From assembly GCA_008638375.1 (NCBI GenBank), contig CM018031.1, positions 64,862,688-64,926,687 of the forward strand: a stretch of 64,000 bases of DNA, read 5' to 3'. Position numbers and translations under genes: made by a program. The notes under the pieces were generated by a model. The model did no database searches, was not told the origin of the DNA, and worked only from the letters and a program-made list of their open reading frames with translations. The DNA comes from Nyssa sinensis. Lineage: Eukaryota > Streptophyta > Magnoliopsida > Cornales > Nyssaceae. Positions within the stretch are counted from its first letter, which is position 1; every line of letters starts with the position of its first letter. Positions 1 through 12,105 of the stretch are shown here, piece by piece.

Positions 1-640
1 TTTTTTGGTGCAATATTGAATAATATTGGGTTTCCTCTCTCTACAAACTCTCCCTCTTTCAATCTCTTCTCTATCTCTCTCTCCTTCCTTCTCTATTCTC
101 TCTCTCTTTCATATCATACATCATCATTCCTAGCTTTATGGGATAACAATGCTAACTCCGATCACCATTCTACCCACTCTAAATTTCTAGCAAGGTGTGA
201 AATTTTAACTATCTTTCAAATTAAAACTAATTTTATCCATGTTGATTCTAGACTTATTCTCCCCAATTGGCACCTTGAATGCTTCAAATCATACCACCAT
301 GTGTGAGTTTCGAGACATGACCGGCAAAAGCCTTCAAATCGAATGAAATGCAACCTGTTTTTGTTTCTTCAACAATAATAAAGACAATCATCTGCAGGAA
401 ACTTCAATTTGTTCCATTGAATACACAACTCTACACTTTGCATTTCCATCCAATCGGAGCAGTCAAGACATTACACTATTTACAAATCACTCATAGTATA
501 AATTATAATTACATGCCCTACTGCCAAGAAACAAGTAATGGTCATGCTTTTTTGCAGCCTATCAGGCTTAAGATATATTACAAGGTCTCGTACACATCTT
601 CCTAGAAGACATCTTTCTTCTATCCTTTATTTATTGACCC
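1..640. other. AT-rich non-genic stretch
   Basis: No coding pattern is visible. The short open frames here have low-complexity, pyrimidine-rich composition (a CTCT-rich tract at about 35-120) and match no family I recognise. It may be the outer part of the decayed LTR remnant that follows. Confidence 0.4.
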
Positions 641-1740
641 CGGGTTCTGTCACATGAAAAAGGTTCAATTATACTGGGGTGAGCTACACAAAGCTTCACA
701 TTTCTAGAACAGTAATAATAACATGGACATCAAAATAAGCAGATTTCAATCATTTGTACAATTCAAAGATAATGATATTTATAGAAACTGCTTTCTTTAC
801 TACTCAATAAATCTGCTGGAAATTCTAATTCATTTTCAGAACGATATTCTTTTCAATGTATAGCTGCAATCATATTTCAAGATCAATTGAGTTGCATTCA
901 TAAACAACAAAGTAATCATTTCAATGTAATATATATCATGCCCATCATCATGATTGATACCAAAAGAATCCACATCAACTCAGACTCTACACAGTTAGGG
1001 TATTGTAATAAGCCGTCATATATAGTGACTCGAAAGGGATCTCTGGCCTCCTCAGGGCCTTGCCGACATCCAGCTCAGAAATTAATCATCTGCCGGCATC
1101 TAGCTCTACAGTTAATCATCAATCTTTTTTTCGATGAAGGCATTTCTATAATGCAAATATAATAAAGTTATCCATGGATTTCCAAAACATGTATCAAATT
1201 TGATTTCAAATCACATATGCTCAAGATAAAATAATAATTTGTTTGTTCAAACATATGCTTTTATCAAAGTATTTAAAAAGGCACCAGTTAAGGATACATG
1301 GTTACTCACCTAGGGTCCTTAGCTCTTTTTCTTAAGTTCCTTTCCTTTCCTTTCAACTGCTCTTATAACACATTAGATTATGTTTAATACTTTATTCAAG
1401 CATGATTTTAATTAAAACATCATTCATATGATGTTTTTAGTCTAAATGGACCTTATTTTCAGACTTCAAGGCCCTAAAAACTTTAAGATAGGTCTTCTCA
1501 TATTTTCCTGGATTTATCCGATAGCTCATTTAATTAGTAGGGTTTAATTGTAATTCATACAATTTACAAATCTTATTTTTCGACATCAAATTTACTAAAA
1601 TAGACTTTACCATTGAGTCTAGAACATCCAAAAACCTTGGGATAGCCCCTCCTTGCAATTTAATTGGCTTTCCATAAATTAACATAATTTATTAATTAAA
1701 TCTATCAAAGTATGCCATATATATTTATTTGTTCAAAACA
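640..1740 (-). repeat. Decayed LTR remnant of the solo-LTR family seen at right
   Basis: Three modules of the large solo LTRs in the right half occur here in the same order as in their minus-oriented copies. A 'GGGGTGAGCT...AAAGCTTC' module lies near 676-702, an 'ACTCACCTAGGGTCC' module near 1303-1318, and a 'GACTTTACCATTGAGTC' module near 1603-1621, with a related 'TGGACC' stretch near 1447. No TG...CA ends or target duplication could be placed. I infer an old, truncated minus-strand copy. An alternative is a host sequence sharing short motifs by chance. Confidence 0.4.
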
Positions 1741-1744
1741 TGTT

Positions 1745-1860
1745 CAGCCACTGATAGTGGTTCCATGGTTAAGGTTTACTTGCTGTCCTCTAAGGTCACG
1801 GGATCGATTTCCTTATGCCCTAATTTTCTTTAAATTTTTCAATACTTAAAAGATGTCATA
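1745..1860 (+). mobile_element. tRNA-derived SINE-like fragment
   Basis: A pol III A-box-like stretch (TAGTGGTTCCATGGTTAAGG, near 1756-1775) is followed about 30 bases later by a B-box-like stretch (GGATCGATTTCC, 1801-1812). This spacing and order are those of tRNA-derived SINE heads. The downstream part is AT-rich, with no clear tail or target duplication. It could be a decayed tRNA pseudogene. Confidence 0.45.
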
Positions 1861-1895
1861 GTCATATACATTAAATGAAGCTCCAGTTAACAACC

Positions 1896-1985
1896 ACCAA
1901 TGGTGGTTCAGTGGATAGAGACCTTCCATTCTCCCATTAATTCCCACGTTCGAACTCCACAATAGCATCTGTGCCTTTCTTTGTT
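1896..1985 (+). mobile_element. Second tRNA-derived SINE-like fragment
   Basis: An A-box-like TGGTTCAGTGGATAGAG (1903-1919) is followed by a near-consensus B box in CGTTCGAACTCC (1948-1959). The two boxes are spaced as in tRNA genes, but the sequence cannot fold into a full tRNA. It lies about 100 bases after a similar head, so the pair may be two insertions or one dimeric SINE. Confidence 0.5.
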
Positions 1986-2062
1986 TTAATTGTTAATCCG
2001 AAAACGACGTAGTTTCAAATATTTGTTATTGTGCCTGAATTGGGTCCAACCCAACCCGGAGC

Positions 2063-3405
2063 CAATGTTTTAAAACCGAACCATTCCTCAAACTGGAAAA
2101 AAGACACCGGTTCAACTGGAATTGAATCGTGATATCATAATTACGTCATAAATATATTTATTAATAATAAATTAAATTAGAAAAATACCTAAATAAATTT
2201 CACACTTTCCTACAATTATAATTCTAAAACACATGTAGTTTCATAATATCATACAATGTATAAAAGTTTTAAACCCCATGTAGAAATTGCTACTGAGCAG
2301 TAATAAAAAAATTGCTACTTAGTTATTTTTCTAAACACAAATTATGTGCATTTTTCACAAAACGCAAACATAATTTTGTCCATTTTAAAAATAAAATCAA
2401 TGTAAAAATAATTCTAAAAATTTAACTAAACAGCCAAAGATTGATACATCAGTGTCTGAATCTGCATATCCTTCTTCTTCACATACCCTGTTCTTGCTTC
2501 TTCATCATCAATCAAATTTGATTTTCATCATGTGCAGTTGATAAGTGATGTTTCACTATCAACTATTTGGCACAACCAATATCTTTTAGCCATTTATTAG
2601 AAAGAGGAGAAGAAGTTAAGTCCTAGCATAACAACATTAAGTTCAAAGGATTTACATAGATAACAAAAGAGTCATCATTTATTATATATATATATATATA
2701 TACATCCACAGATAAAATCAAAGAATGAGATTCGAAGTTGCACAATAGTAAGGCCTTGGAAAATTTGGGTATTTCATGAAGTTGTTGCTTCTTTACACTG
2801 AGTGCCAAACTTTTATTAGAGATGGAACAAATACTCAATTATTGGAGAACAGCCACAGCAAAAAAAAGTGTCAAAGAGTAGAAAACAAAAGGTACCAAAC
2901 CAGTCGCAGCTACTAGAGAAAGTTGCTAGTAGCCACTCCGACCGCCAAAGCTGGAGACTGAGATGGAACCAAACGAAGAGAGGTTTTAATTTTAGAGGAA
3001 GAAAGAGGGATTAGAGAAGTAGTCTAGTAGAGAAAGAGAAAAAATCAAATCAAATCACATACCTGCGCTGCCACTCACTGGAGTCGACGGAGAGAGAGCG
3101 ACGCCAGAGATGATTAAATCGGTGTTCTTCGGCCATTGAGATGAAGAACTGAGATGAGGAAGAGGAAGAGCCAGAGGAACTGAAGTTCCTCTCAAATTTT
3201 TCCCTAGGCACGAAGATCCTCAATCGCAATTTTCACATATAGCATAAACCGGCCACAACCATTGAACCGGCTCCGGTTTTCGGTTCAACCGCCCGGTTCT
3301 AACAGTTTTTTTAGAAATAGAATGGTTTTTGAGTTAGTCTGGTCTAGCAGATTAAACCAGACCATTTCTTGAATTGGCCAGGCCAGTCTGGTTTTTAAAA
3401 CACTG
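2063..3405. mobile_element. hAT-type non-autonomous element (MITE-like), copy 1
   Basis: The left end reads CAATGTTTTAAAACC and the right end is its near inverse (GGTTTTTAAAACACTG). Flanking 8-mers are CCCGGAGC (2055-2062) and CCCGGAAC (3406-3413), matching at 7 of 8. An 8-bp duplication and a CA-TG end are the marks of the hAT superfamily. Both subterminal regions are rich in CCGGTTCAA-type motifs. Inside there is no transposase frame, only AT-rich sequence and a purine-rich stretch near 2980-3190. The sister element starts 252 bases to the right. Confidence 0.8.
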
Positions 3406-3656
3406 CCCGGAACAGGTCGTCTACCACAACAATGCTGTTACTGTTCATCTGAAACCCTAGCTTTTCGGTTGTGTTTTCCTCCCTTGTTTTCAGTCCTTTT
3501 TCACCACAAATCACTTCTAAATTCTAACATTGTTTTATAGCTTCAAGATCATGTTTTGATCATCACAATGGATCAAAACTCATGGAAATTCAAAGAACCC
3601 GCACCCACCATGAGACCTGTAAATGAGTTTTTCTCACTGGTTTGGCTCGTTTTTGG

Positions 3657-4977
3657 CAATGTTTTAAAAACTACACTGTTCAACGAACCGGGAAAAAGAC
3701 CACGTCACGGGTCACTGGTTCAACCATTGGGTCAACCAGAATCGAACCGTGACGTCATAATTACATCATAAATAAATTTATTATTAATATTAATAATATA
3801 TAAATTTTAGAAAATTCAATGCAATCGATTTAGCATAGTTAAGAAATTTCACAAACTCAATCACTAAAATCAGCATATCTAGTTCAGCAAAATAAAAAAA
3901 TCAGCCAACAATTTTAGGAAATTTCAATCTTGAAAATACTTCAAATTCATCTATTATCATAACAAAATGCAAATTACAAGTTAAAGCTATAAATCAATTT
4001 TTCGCAAGAAATTGCAAGTAATAATATGCATTTGCAAATTAACAGAGGGTGAATGTGATTCTAATGAATAACACCTAAAGACCAAGAATCAAATGGTGTT
4101 TAAGTTTAAACATAACAACATTTATACACACAAGCATGAACGCGCATAGAGGGTGTAGTAAAAAAAACTTGAGAGTTGAGAGCTGAGAACTCAATGAAGG
4201 AGCAAAGCAGAACATGGAGCCAAGAAAAACCCACTTACTTGATAGACTGATAGTATTGCCTTCATCTTGAAACCTCCATTGTTGTAGTTTTAATTTGACA
4301 AATTCTCAGTCCTCCAGAAATATCACAAAAAATGCAAAAAATCACAGGTAAAGAAAATTGAAAAAATCACATGCGCGTTCTGATTTTCATATTGACAAAC
4401 CATCTTAGGTGTGTTTGTTTAAGAAGAAAAGAAACCGAAGGAAAATAAAATGGAGAGGGTTAAAATCAGAAAAAGAAAAGGGAAACCCTCACTGTCATCG
4501 TCGAGCTTCACCGTCATAGTCGCAATTGCAACCTCAGAACCACTGTCTCAGGTCATAGATCACTTTTCCTCTTAGATCGCAAACTAGAAGGGGCAAGTTG
4601 AGAGTCAAGAAATTGAAGAGGGTAAAGCAGTGTGTAGGGTGAAATTGAGAGAGAGAACTTACTGATGGCGAACGAGAGGCGGCGAACGGAAGGGGGCAAG
4701 CGGCGTTGCACGTTGCAAAGGATCGAATGTCGAAGAGAAGACTGAAAGCACCGAAGTCTGGAATTGCCCGAATTGGTTTCCTTCCCCTCTTTATATTTAT
4801 ATTGAATTGGGCGATTCGTTAAAACCGTGAATGGTTCACTGGTTTCCGGTTGAACCTGGCAGTTTTTACAAAAGAGAACGGTTTTTTAACTTTTCCGGTT
4901 TAGCAGTCAAAACCAAACCGGAACCTAGACCAGTCCTCGGTTGAACTAATCGATCCGGTCTAGTTTTTAAAACATTG
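3657..4977. mobile_element. hAT-type non-autonomous element (MITE-like), copy 2
   Basis: The ends (CAATGTTTTAAAAAC at left, TTTTTAAAACATTG at right) match copy 1, and the flanking 8-mer GTTTTTGG is identical on both sides (3649-3656 and 4978-4985). Length is 1321 bp against 1343 bp for copy 1, and the order of AT-rich and purine-rich parts is the same. The perfect duplication suggests it is the younger of the two. No transposase is encoded, so it must be mobilised in trans. Confidence 0.88.
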
Positions 4978-4985
4978 GTTTTTGG

Positions 4986-5567
4986 TCCGATTCTTCTCTT
5001 TCATGCTCTTTAAGTCCCAATAGGTAAAAAGAAGCTTACCAATTGTTTTCCAAGAAACCCATTTCTGAGCTTAGTTATTGTTATGGTCGGTTTATGTGTT
5101 TTCTTACCCATTAACTTAGATTTTTCTTTCATTTTACATCTTTAATCATCCTCTATAATATTCAGATAACCATACAAAGGTTTAAATGAAATTTTAATTG
5201 AGATCCCTACCTTGTACAGTTCAGTGATGGTTTCCTTCTTTCCTCTTTTAGATTTCTCTCTCTTTGATTATTCACTCTCTTTCTTTGGTTTAGGTGCACA
5301 ATGCCCACTTCTTGGTTTCCATTATTGGTTAAAACTCCCTTCCCTAGATCTTGTCATACTTTTGGTTTGATTAACGCTAACCACAACATGCATGAAGGAA
5401 TCCTCCTCATGCTTGAGTTACATTCCAATTTGACAGCTCCTAGTTTCCCCAATCAATATTATAACAGCTCATGCTTCCATCGAATTTTCAGATTAATTGA
5501 TTTACACCTCATGTTCATAGAGTTTTCTATATCCACCTCCAACTTGCCATGGATTTCATTCTCTACG
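4986..5567. other. Spacer without recognised feature
   Basis: The stretch is AT-rich with pyrimidine runs. One open frame (from 5301) only becomes long by reading into the LINE poly(T) beyond 5567. I see no gene. Confidence 0.4.
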
Positions 5568-7660
5568 TTTTTTTTTTTTTTTGATAAGGAGTATATATTA
5601 AGAAGCCCGAGAAGGGCAAAAGGGCAAAAACCCAAGAAGAATTACATCGGCATTAAAGACCCCAAAAAGTCAACAAAAGAAGTAACATTTACAGGAAAGC
5701 CTCTTTGGCTCAAAAAAATAATAAACGCAAAAAGACATCTTTAAGGAAGGGAGTAGGAAGCTCCCGATCCTCGAAGACACGATTGTTTCTTTCTTTCCAA
5801 AGGCATCACAATAGACAGATGGGCGCTAATCTCCAGATTCTCTTAATTTCTTTAGGAAGGATGCACCCTTCCCAAGCTAACAAAAGATCTTTGACGGATT
5901 CTGGCATGACCCATGTGACTCCAAAAATGGTAAAAACTAGGTTCCAGCAGCTCCAAGGGACATGATAGTGTATGAGAACGTGATCCACTCTTTCTACTTC
6001 ATTCATACAAAAGTAGCATCTACTAGCCATCAAGAAACCTCTCTTCATCATGTTTTCCGCGGTTAAAATGGCCTCCCAAGAAGCTTCCCAAGCGAAGAAG
6101 GAGGCTTTGGGGGGGGCCCTTTGAATGCCAAGTGAGCTTCCAAGGAAAAAGAGTGCTTTCGGAAGGAAACAAACTCTTGTAGAAAGAGCTCACCGAAAAG
6201 GATGACTTATCCGGAATCCATAGCCTTTTATCTTCTCTTTCTTCCACTGCCCGAAAATTATTGATGTGGCTAAGAAATGAGTCCACCTCCTCAAGCTCCT
6301 AATCAAAGAAATATCTTCCAAAAGGAGTCCAAACAAGCATATTCCCAGTGCTCACCACATACTCGCTAACCCACGCCGACTTGTTTGTAGCCAAACTGTA
6401 AAGCCTGGGGAAATTCATCTTCAGAGGCAAATCCTCACTCCACACATCATCCCAAAATTTCAACCGGTCACCCTTCCCAATGACAAACCTACATCTGTCC
6501 TTAAAAGGTCTCCATTCTCTTCTGATGTAACCCTATAGCCCACAACCCATCGGCCCATCAACGCTACCCGAACACCAGCCCCCAGTCTCACTCCCATACT
6601 TAGACACAATAATCTCCTTCCATAAATCCTTATCACTATCACCAAACTTCCATAACCATTTCCCTAAGAGAGTTGTATTGAAGATTCTCAAGTCCTTCAT
6701 CCCTAAGCCCCCTAGATACTGAGGTTTCTTGATTTTATCCCACACCACCAGGTGAAATTTCCTGCAATCACTCTCATGGCCCCAAAGAAAGTCCCTTTGA
6801 ATCTTCTCCAATCTTCTGCTCACTGTCTTTGGAATCGGGAAGAGAGACATGAAATAGGTGGGAAGATTGGCCAAAGAGCTTTTAAGAAGAGTGAGTCTGC
6901 CTCCTTTAGAAAGGAGTTGGCCTTTCCAACCTGATAGCTTGCTATGAAACCTCTCCACCACCGGATCCCAAATCCCAATGGATCTCGCACTAGCTCCCAA
7001 TGAAAGTCCTAAGTAAGTTGAGGGGAAGCATCCCACGTTGCAGTCCAAAATGCTGGCCAGAAGATCCAAACCCTGAAATGCCCCAACCGGATAGATGCAA
7101 CTCTTAGCCAAATTGATCCTTAGACCTGACACCGCTTCAAAACACACAAGAATGCATCGGATAAAGCGAAGCTGGCGCACTGTGGGGTCACAAAAGATGA
7201 TGGTATCGTCAGGCAAATAAAAGATGAGAGACCACAATGCTATCACCCCTTCTTACCCCCCCCCTGAAAGCCTTTGATAAGGCCAACCTCCTCGGCCCGG
7301 CTCATGAAGTGGCTCAAAGCCTCTATAGCGATCACGAAGAGAGAGGGGGATAGGGGATCCCCTTGTCTCAAACCTCTAGACGAACGGAAGAAGCCTGCGG
7401 GGGATCCGTTGACGAGGACCGAGAAAGAAAACAGTGGATATACACGTCTGGATCCACTTCCTCCACATGTTCCCAAAACCCATCTTTGCCAACATACCCA
7501 GCAAGAATCTCCAGTTAACATGATCGAAAGCCTTCTCAATATCCAGCTTGCAGACCAACCCTTTCCTTTTCTGTTTAAGTCTAGAGTCGATACATTCATT
7601 AGCAATGAGAGCCGCATCCAGAATCTGTCTCCCCTCCACAACATACATAGTATTTTCAAT
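5568..7660 (-). mobile_element. 5'-truncated L1-like LINE (LINE1)
   Basis: The plus-strand poly(T) at 5568-5582 is the poly(A) tail of a minus-strand LINE. Reading on the minus strand, the element contains the middle and end of ORF2 (reverse transcriptase palm, thumb, C-terminal zinc knuckle) followed by a short 3' UTR. It starts only just before the VEGRQ motif of the RT domain, so the endonuclease and ORF1 are missing. This 5' truncation is typical of target-primed reverse transcription. I could not find a convincing target duplication: the left flank ending CTCTACG is not repeated near 7660. Confidence 0.85.
5806..7659 (-). pseudogene. LINE1 ORF2 reverse transcriptase remnant
   Basis: The RT parts read on the minus strand across three frames. 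VEGRQILDA and [13 protein letters not shown] lie at about 7550-7640 and [19 protein letters not shown] at about 7290-7390. The catalytic-site region follows near 7210, where the usual F/YADD is changed to YLPDDT. Then come a thumb region with SKGGRLTLLKSSLANLPTY and a final CYFCMNEVERVDH zinc-knuckle-like motif near 6010. Frameshifts between these blocks and the altered YADD make it inactive. In an intact element it would nick the target and copy LINE RNA at the insertion site. Confidence 0.85.
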
Positions 7661-8149
7661 CCTTTCCTATTTGATGTACTAAGTGTATATATACAAAAAA
7701 TACATATATCATACCCATTTATATCTTAATCATTTAACCCTTGTCACTATGCCTTAGTAATTTTATAGATTAAATAATCTTCTACACCATTACGTTTCCA
7801 ACCACAACATGAGTCACTTGAATTTATGTCATGTGTTCAAATTTTGACACTATAGTTACACAATAAAAGTACCCCAAGTTCTATTTTGGATAGTGTTGAC
7901 ATGAATATGAATACAATTTTATAGTGTTTCTATTTTGCACCAAAATGGACAGGATAACATATTTGAACACGCAAATCTCATATTCAGTGTTTGTTTTGTC
8001 ATACTAGTCCCCTGAAATTTGGCCTAATTCCCATATTCTAAATAAGCTTGAATAACTGTATAGTTTAAGCTTATTTAATTAGTAAGAATTTACATTAAAA
8101 GTTCGGGATATTACACCATTAGCTCTAAACATCCCATAATTTCCTCTGT
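7661..8149. other. Spacer without recognised feature
   Basis: AT-rich sequence with no coding pattern, no terminal repeats and no recognised repeat family. Confidence 0.4.
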
Positions 8150-8292
8150 TTTTTTTGGTGGGGGGGAGGGGAGGAGGGGGTAGTCCTTTCCCTGCCCATA
8201 TACCCTCCTAATCCAGATAAAGGCGGAAATCAATATCAATTCTTTGGTACGACTACCTAGAGATTTTACCAACTAAGCTAGTTGGCACCTTC
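8150..8292 (-). mobile_element. SINE-like fragment, minus strand
   Basis: On the minus strand the sequence starts GGTGCCAACTAGCTTAGTTGG, giving a good tRNA-like A box. About 40 bases later a weak B-box-like ATTGATTTCC follows. A G-rich/T-rich stretch (plus 8150-8180) ends it. The style resembles Au-type plant SINEs, but the B box is poor, so a decayed tRNA fragment is possible. Confidence 0.45.
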
Positions 8293-8682
8293 TATATACC
8301 ATATAAAAGCCAATATAGCACTATACAATCTCATCTTTCCTACTCTTGCCACTCGTCTATCTTCTTCTTTTTATTTTTTGATCAATTCTTCCCATACATT
8401 TATCTCAATATTATGAATATTTTGTTATATTGTAAATTGCAACTAAATATAATGCTACAACTCAACTCAACTGAACAAAGCCTTATCCCAACTATTTGAG
8501 GTCGGTTACATGAATTTTGTCTCGTCATTCTTCTCTTATTAAAACCATTCCCTTATTTAGACCACACTATCATATCTTTTTTAATTACCTCTACCAAAGT
8601 TAATTTTAGTCACCCCCCGGATAAAAGAGGAGGATTATATTAGGTAGCTTGCCGACATAAAATTCTATCAGAACCCTATGAT
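8293..8682. other. Spacer without recognised feature
   Basis: AT-rich; nothing recognised apart from the left copy of the LINE2 target duplication at its right edge (8683-8690). Confidence 0.4.
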
Positions 8683-8690
8683 CTAAATAT

Positions 8691-9732
8691 TTTTTTTTTG
8701 GTAAGTAATATATTTCATTAAAAGGCACCAAGGGGGTGCACCCAAGGACAAAAGCATATGCAAAAAAACTATGAGCCCATGCTCAAGGAATACAAAAAAG
8801 ATACATAAGAATCTATGTCCAAAAGAGAACACCCCCCCCCCCCCCCCCCTGGCCCGGAATTCCAAAAATAAAGGGAGTTCAACAATGAGGTTTTCACAAC
8901 CCATATAGGAGACTTAACTCCCTCAAACACTCTACTGTTTCTCTCCTTCCAAATCATCCACCACATACAAGGCGGGATCATATGCCAAATTTTCCCCATC
9001 CTCTTACCAAAGGATCTACCCCTCCATGAATCAAGCACCTCCAAGATGACCACGGCATCACCCAAGAAACTCCGAGAAACCCCAACAAAAGAGACCAAAT
9101 GGACCAAGAGAAGGACAATGAATAAGTAGGTGATCAATCGATTCTTCATTGCACTTGCAAAGGTAACACCGGTTTACCACAACTTACCCTCTTCTTGCAA
9201 GGTTGTCCATGGTCATAATTTTCCCCCATGCCGCCGTCCAAGAAAAGAAAGCCACTTTCAAAGGAGCTTCAGATTTCCAAATCTCCTTCCAAGGAAATTG
9301 ACAACCCCTATCTCCAATGAGAGTCCAATATAACGATTTGACTCAAAAGTCTCCTTCCCAGTGTCTTCATCAAAAGTAAATGAATGTTTGGACAAAAAAA
9401 TTATAAAAATCCACGATTTCTTCCATTTCCCAATCCAATCTAACATCCCTTCATTTCTTGCAATATAGTATGCCATCCAAGCATTCATATTAGATGCAAT
9501 CCTAAAAATGTTTGGGAAGGCCAAAAAAAGAGGACCTTGATCATTCCAAGGGTCGTACCAGAATCTAGTTCTAAGCCCATTCCCCACCCTCCATTTTATA
9601 TGTTTCAAGAATTCATCCCACCCTTTTCTAATACTCTTCCACACACTCACACCATATGGCATACTAATCTCCTTCGAAAACCACTGCCCACCATCAATTC
9701 CATACTTCTTCCCCACCACTCACCTCCATAAG
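8691..9732 (-). mobile_element. 5'-truncated L1-like LINE (LINE2) with target duplication
   Basis: The element begins with a poly(T) run (8691-8699) and carries the 3' end of an L1-like ORF2 in minus orientation. The conserved KRIKWRVGNG-type block reads near 9560-9610 (here KHIKWRVGNGLRTRFWYDPW). A WMIWKERNSRVFEGVK block reads near 8910-8960. The octamer CTAAATAT lies directly outside both ends (8683-8690 and 9733-9740), which fits a target-site duplication and sets the length at about 1042 bp. The zinc-knuckle region is disrupted by frameshifts. Confidence 0.8.
8832..8849. repeat. Poly(C) tract, 18 bases
   Basis: An uninterrupted run of 18 C (G on the minus, LINE-sense strand) within the 3' part of LINE2. 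Such a tract can form G-quadruplex on the minus strand and is a likely site of sequencing length error. Confidence 0.9.
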
Positions 9733-9740
9733 CTAAATAT

Positions 9741-10057
9741 ATTGCTACATGGAGCATAATTGATCCTAAAGATATAGTTATTTTATAGGTTTCGATAGTT
9801 ACTTTGATTATCAGAATATGATGGTATATGAAACATCTAATTCTAAAAACATGGACAACGTCCTCTTTTGCCTCTCCCTTCTAATAAAGATTCAGCCAAG
9901 GAACCAAACATTTTGCTCTAAGTTAACTCTAATGTAGTTGATAAGAGGCCCAAGAAAGAATATATTAAAGGAAACCAAATTATAGGCAATGGGTTCGATT
10001 TCAACGCAACTTCCACTTTAGATCATTTGTGATGAGGTTTAAGACATGACAAGCCTT
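9741..10057. other. Spacer without recognised feature
   Basis: AT-rich; nothing recognised. Confidence 0.4.
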
Positions 10058-10233
10058 TTTTCTTCGATAAGTAATAAATGCATTAAGAAATGCCCTGGGG
10101 GGGCAAACCCATATGTACAAGGGAAGGCTTCGAGATTAAAGCCTTAAAGTCCCCAAAAAATCAACTAACATGTCTACATACAAAAAATGCACTTCTTTGG
10201 CCCAAAAATGAAGATTACATAACTAAGGAAGCT
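10058..10233 (-). mobile_element. LINE 3' end fragment, minus strand
   Basis: It opens with a short T run and GATAAGTAATAAATGCATTA, then GGGGGGGCAAACCC and a 'CCCCAAAAAATCAACTA' block. The same order of motifs is found at 5583-5720 and 19345-19500, which marks it as the 3' UTR and very end of ORF2 of one LINE family. LINE3 interrupts it at 10234: the target duplication TAAGGAAGCT is repeated at 12106-12115, so this fragment is older than LINE3. Confidence 0.7.
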
Positions 10234-10365
10234 TCTTTTTTTTTTTTGATAAGTAATATATTTCATTAAAAGGCACCAAGGGGTTGCACCCAAGTACAAA
10301 AAGAATATACAAAGCATGCTATGTTCCCATACTCAAAATACAAAACTCTCCCTCCAACTGATCCA

Positions 10366-11259
10366 CTAAATCCAAAGTGGGGTCTTACGCCAAATTCTCC
10401 CCCATCCTCCTAACAAAAGATCTACCCCTCCATGAATCAAGCACCTCCATCGTGGATCGAGGCATCCCCCAAAAAATTCCAAGTAAGCCACAAAAGAGAC
10501 CAAATAGACCAAAACAAAGAGCAAGAATGAGAAGGTGATCAATCGTTTCTTCACTACATTTGCTTAAGCAACACCAATTCACCACTACTTGGCCTCTTCT
10601 TCTAAGATTGTCCATGGTCAAAGTTATCCCCCATGCCACAATCCAAGCAAAAAATGCCACATTTAGAGGAGATTTAAATTTTCAAACAACTTTTCAAGGA
10701 ACTCATTGTCCCTCGCTTTTGATGAGTATTTGAGTGAGAAGTCTCCTTGTGAATCCATCCAAATGTATCCTCTTCAAAAGAAGAGAATGATTGTCTAATT
10801 ATAAAAGTCCAAAATTTCTTTCATCTCCCAATCATATAATTGTCTACAAAAACTAACATCCCAAACCAGAGCACCGTCATTTCTTCTAACACGGTCTACC
10901 ACCCATGTATTTTTGTTGGATGAAATCCTAAATAGCCTTGGGAAGGCTAAGTAAAGTGGCCCTCGATCACTCCAACGATCATACCAAAATGTGGTTTTAT
11001 CCCCATTACCCACTCTCCATTTGATACGTTTAGAGAATTCATCCCAACCAACGTAATGCGACATTCTGACCTCCTCAGAGCACCATTCCCCTATGTCAAT
11101 CTGATACTTCCTTTCCGCCACCCTCCCCTAAAAACTATTTCTTTTCCCTGAGAGGGCTTCATTAAATTGATCAAGCCTTCTAGCACCCAATCCCCCCTCC
11201 TGCAAAGGACTACATACCCTTTCCCAATCCACAACATGATATTTAAACTCCTCTCAAAC

Positions 11260-11290
<31 letters not shown>

Positions 11291-12105
11291 AAAAAAATGA
11301 AGTCCTTTGGAGTTTCTCAAATCTCTTTGCTATTGATGCAAGAATTAGGAAAAGAAACATAAAGTAGCTGGGAAGGCTAGACAATGCACCCTTCAAAAGG
11401 GTGAGACAACTCCCTTTCAAGAGATATTGCTTCTTTCATCCTGCCAATCTCCTTTCAAATCTTTTCACAGCCGCATCCCAAATAATTGACTTCCTTAGTG
11501 AAGCTCTAAGAGGAAGTCCCAATAAGAAATAGGTAGTGCTCCAATCCTACACCCCAAAATAGTAACTATCTTCCATCTACTTCACTAACCTCCATTAATT
11601 CACTCTTGCTCATGTTTATCTTCAGTCCCGAAACTACCTGGAAGCAAATTAGGACGCATCTCAAAAAACCCAACTGATCGTGACCACATCACAAAACTCG
11701 ATAGCATCATCTGTTTAGAGGAGATGAGATACCACAATCGGATTTCCACCACTCTCCGCCAGTAGGAAGCCTCTCAACATTCCTCTGTTCACCGCTCTAG
11801 ACATCAATCCACTAAAAGCATCCATAACCATGATGACGACATATGGCATCAATGGATCACCCTGCCTCAATCCAGGCAAGCTATTGAAGAATCCCTGTGT
11901 AGATCCATTAATAAGGATGGAAAATTTCATCGTAGAGATATCATACACCACATAATCTATTTCCTCCATGTATGCCCAAACCCCACTCACTCCATTATGT
12001 AAAAGGGGAAATCCCAATTAACATGATCATAAGCTTTGTGAATGTCTATCTTACAAATCAGCCCCTTATTTCCACTTCTCAGCCTACCATCCAGGCACTT
12101 GATGA
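10366..12105 (-). pseudogene. LINE3 ORF2 reverse transcriptase remnant
   Basis: On the minus strand the blocks follow the L1 ORF2 order. CKIDIHKAYDHVNWDF lies near 12000-12060 and [24 protein letters not shown] near 11850-11920. Next are [13 protein letters not shown] near 11360-11400, KRIKWRVGNGDKTTFWYDRW near 10960-11030, and a degraded C-terminal cysteine region near 10550. The YADD part is lost in frame breaks, and a poly(C)/poly(A) run splits the thumb region. It is non-functional. Confidence 0.8.
11261..11297. repeat. C20-A17 homopolymer junction
   Basis: Twenty C are followed directly by seventeen A inside the LINE3 ORF2 remnant, breaking its frame. The LINE-sense strand reads poly(T) then poly(G). 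No other LINE copy in the window has this at the same place, so it arose after insertion. Confidence 0.9.

Noticed and set aside
1896..1985. Functional tRNA gene
   Set aside because: A and B boxes are present, but the arms do not pair and no acceptor stem can be formed.
5301..5744. 147-codon open frame
   Set aside because: It runs through the LINE poly(T) into antisense LINE sequence; no domain, no splice context.
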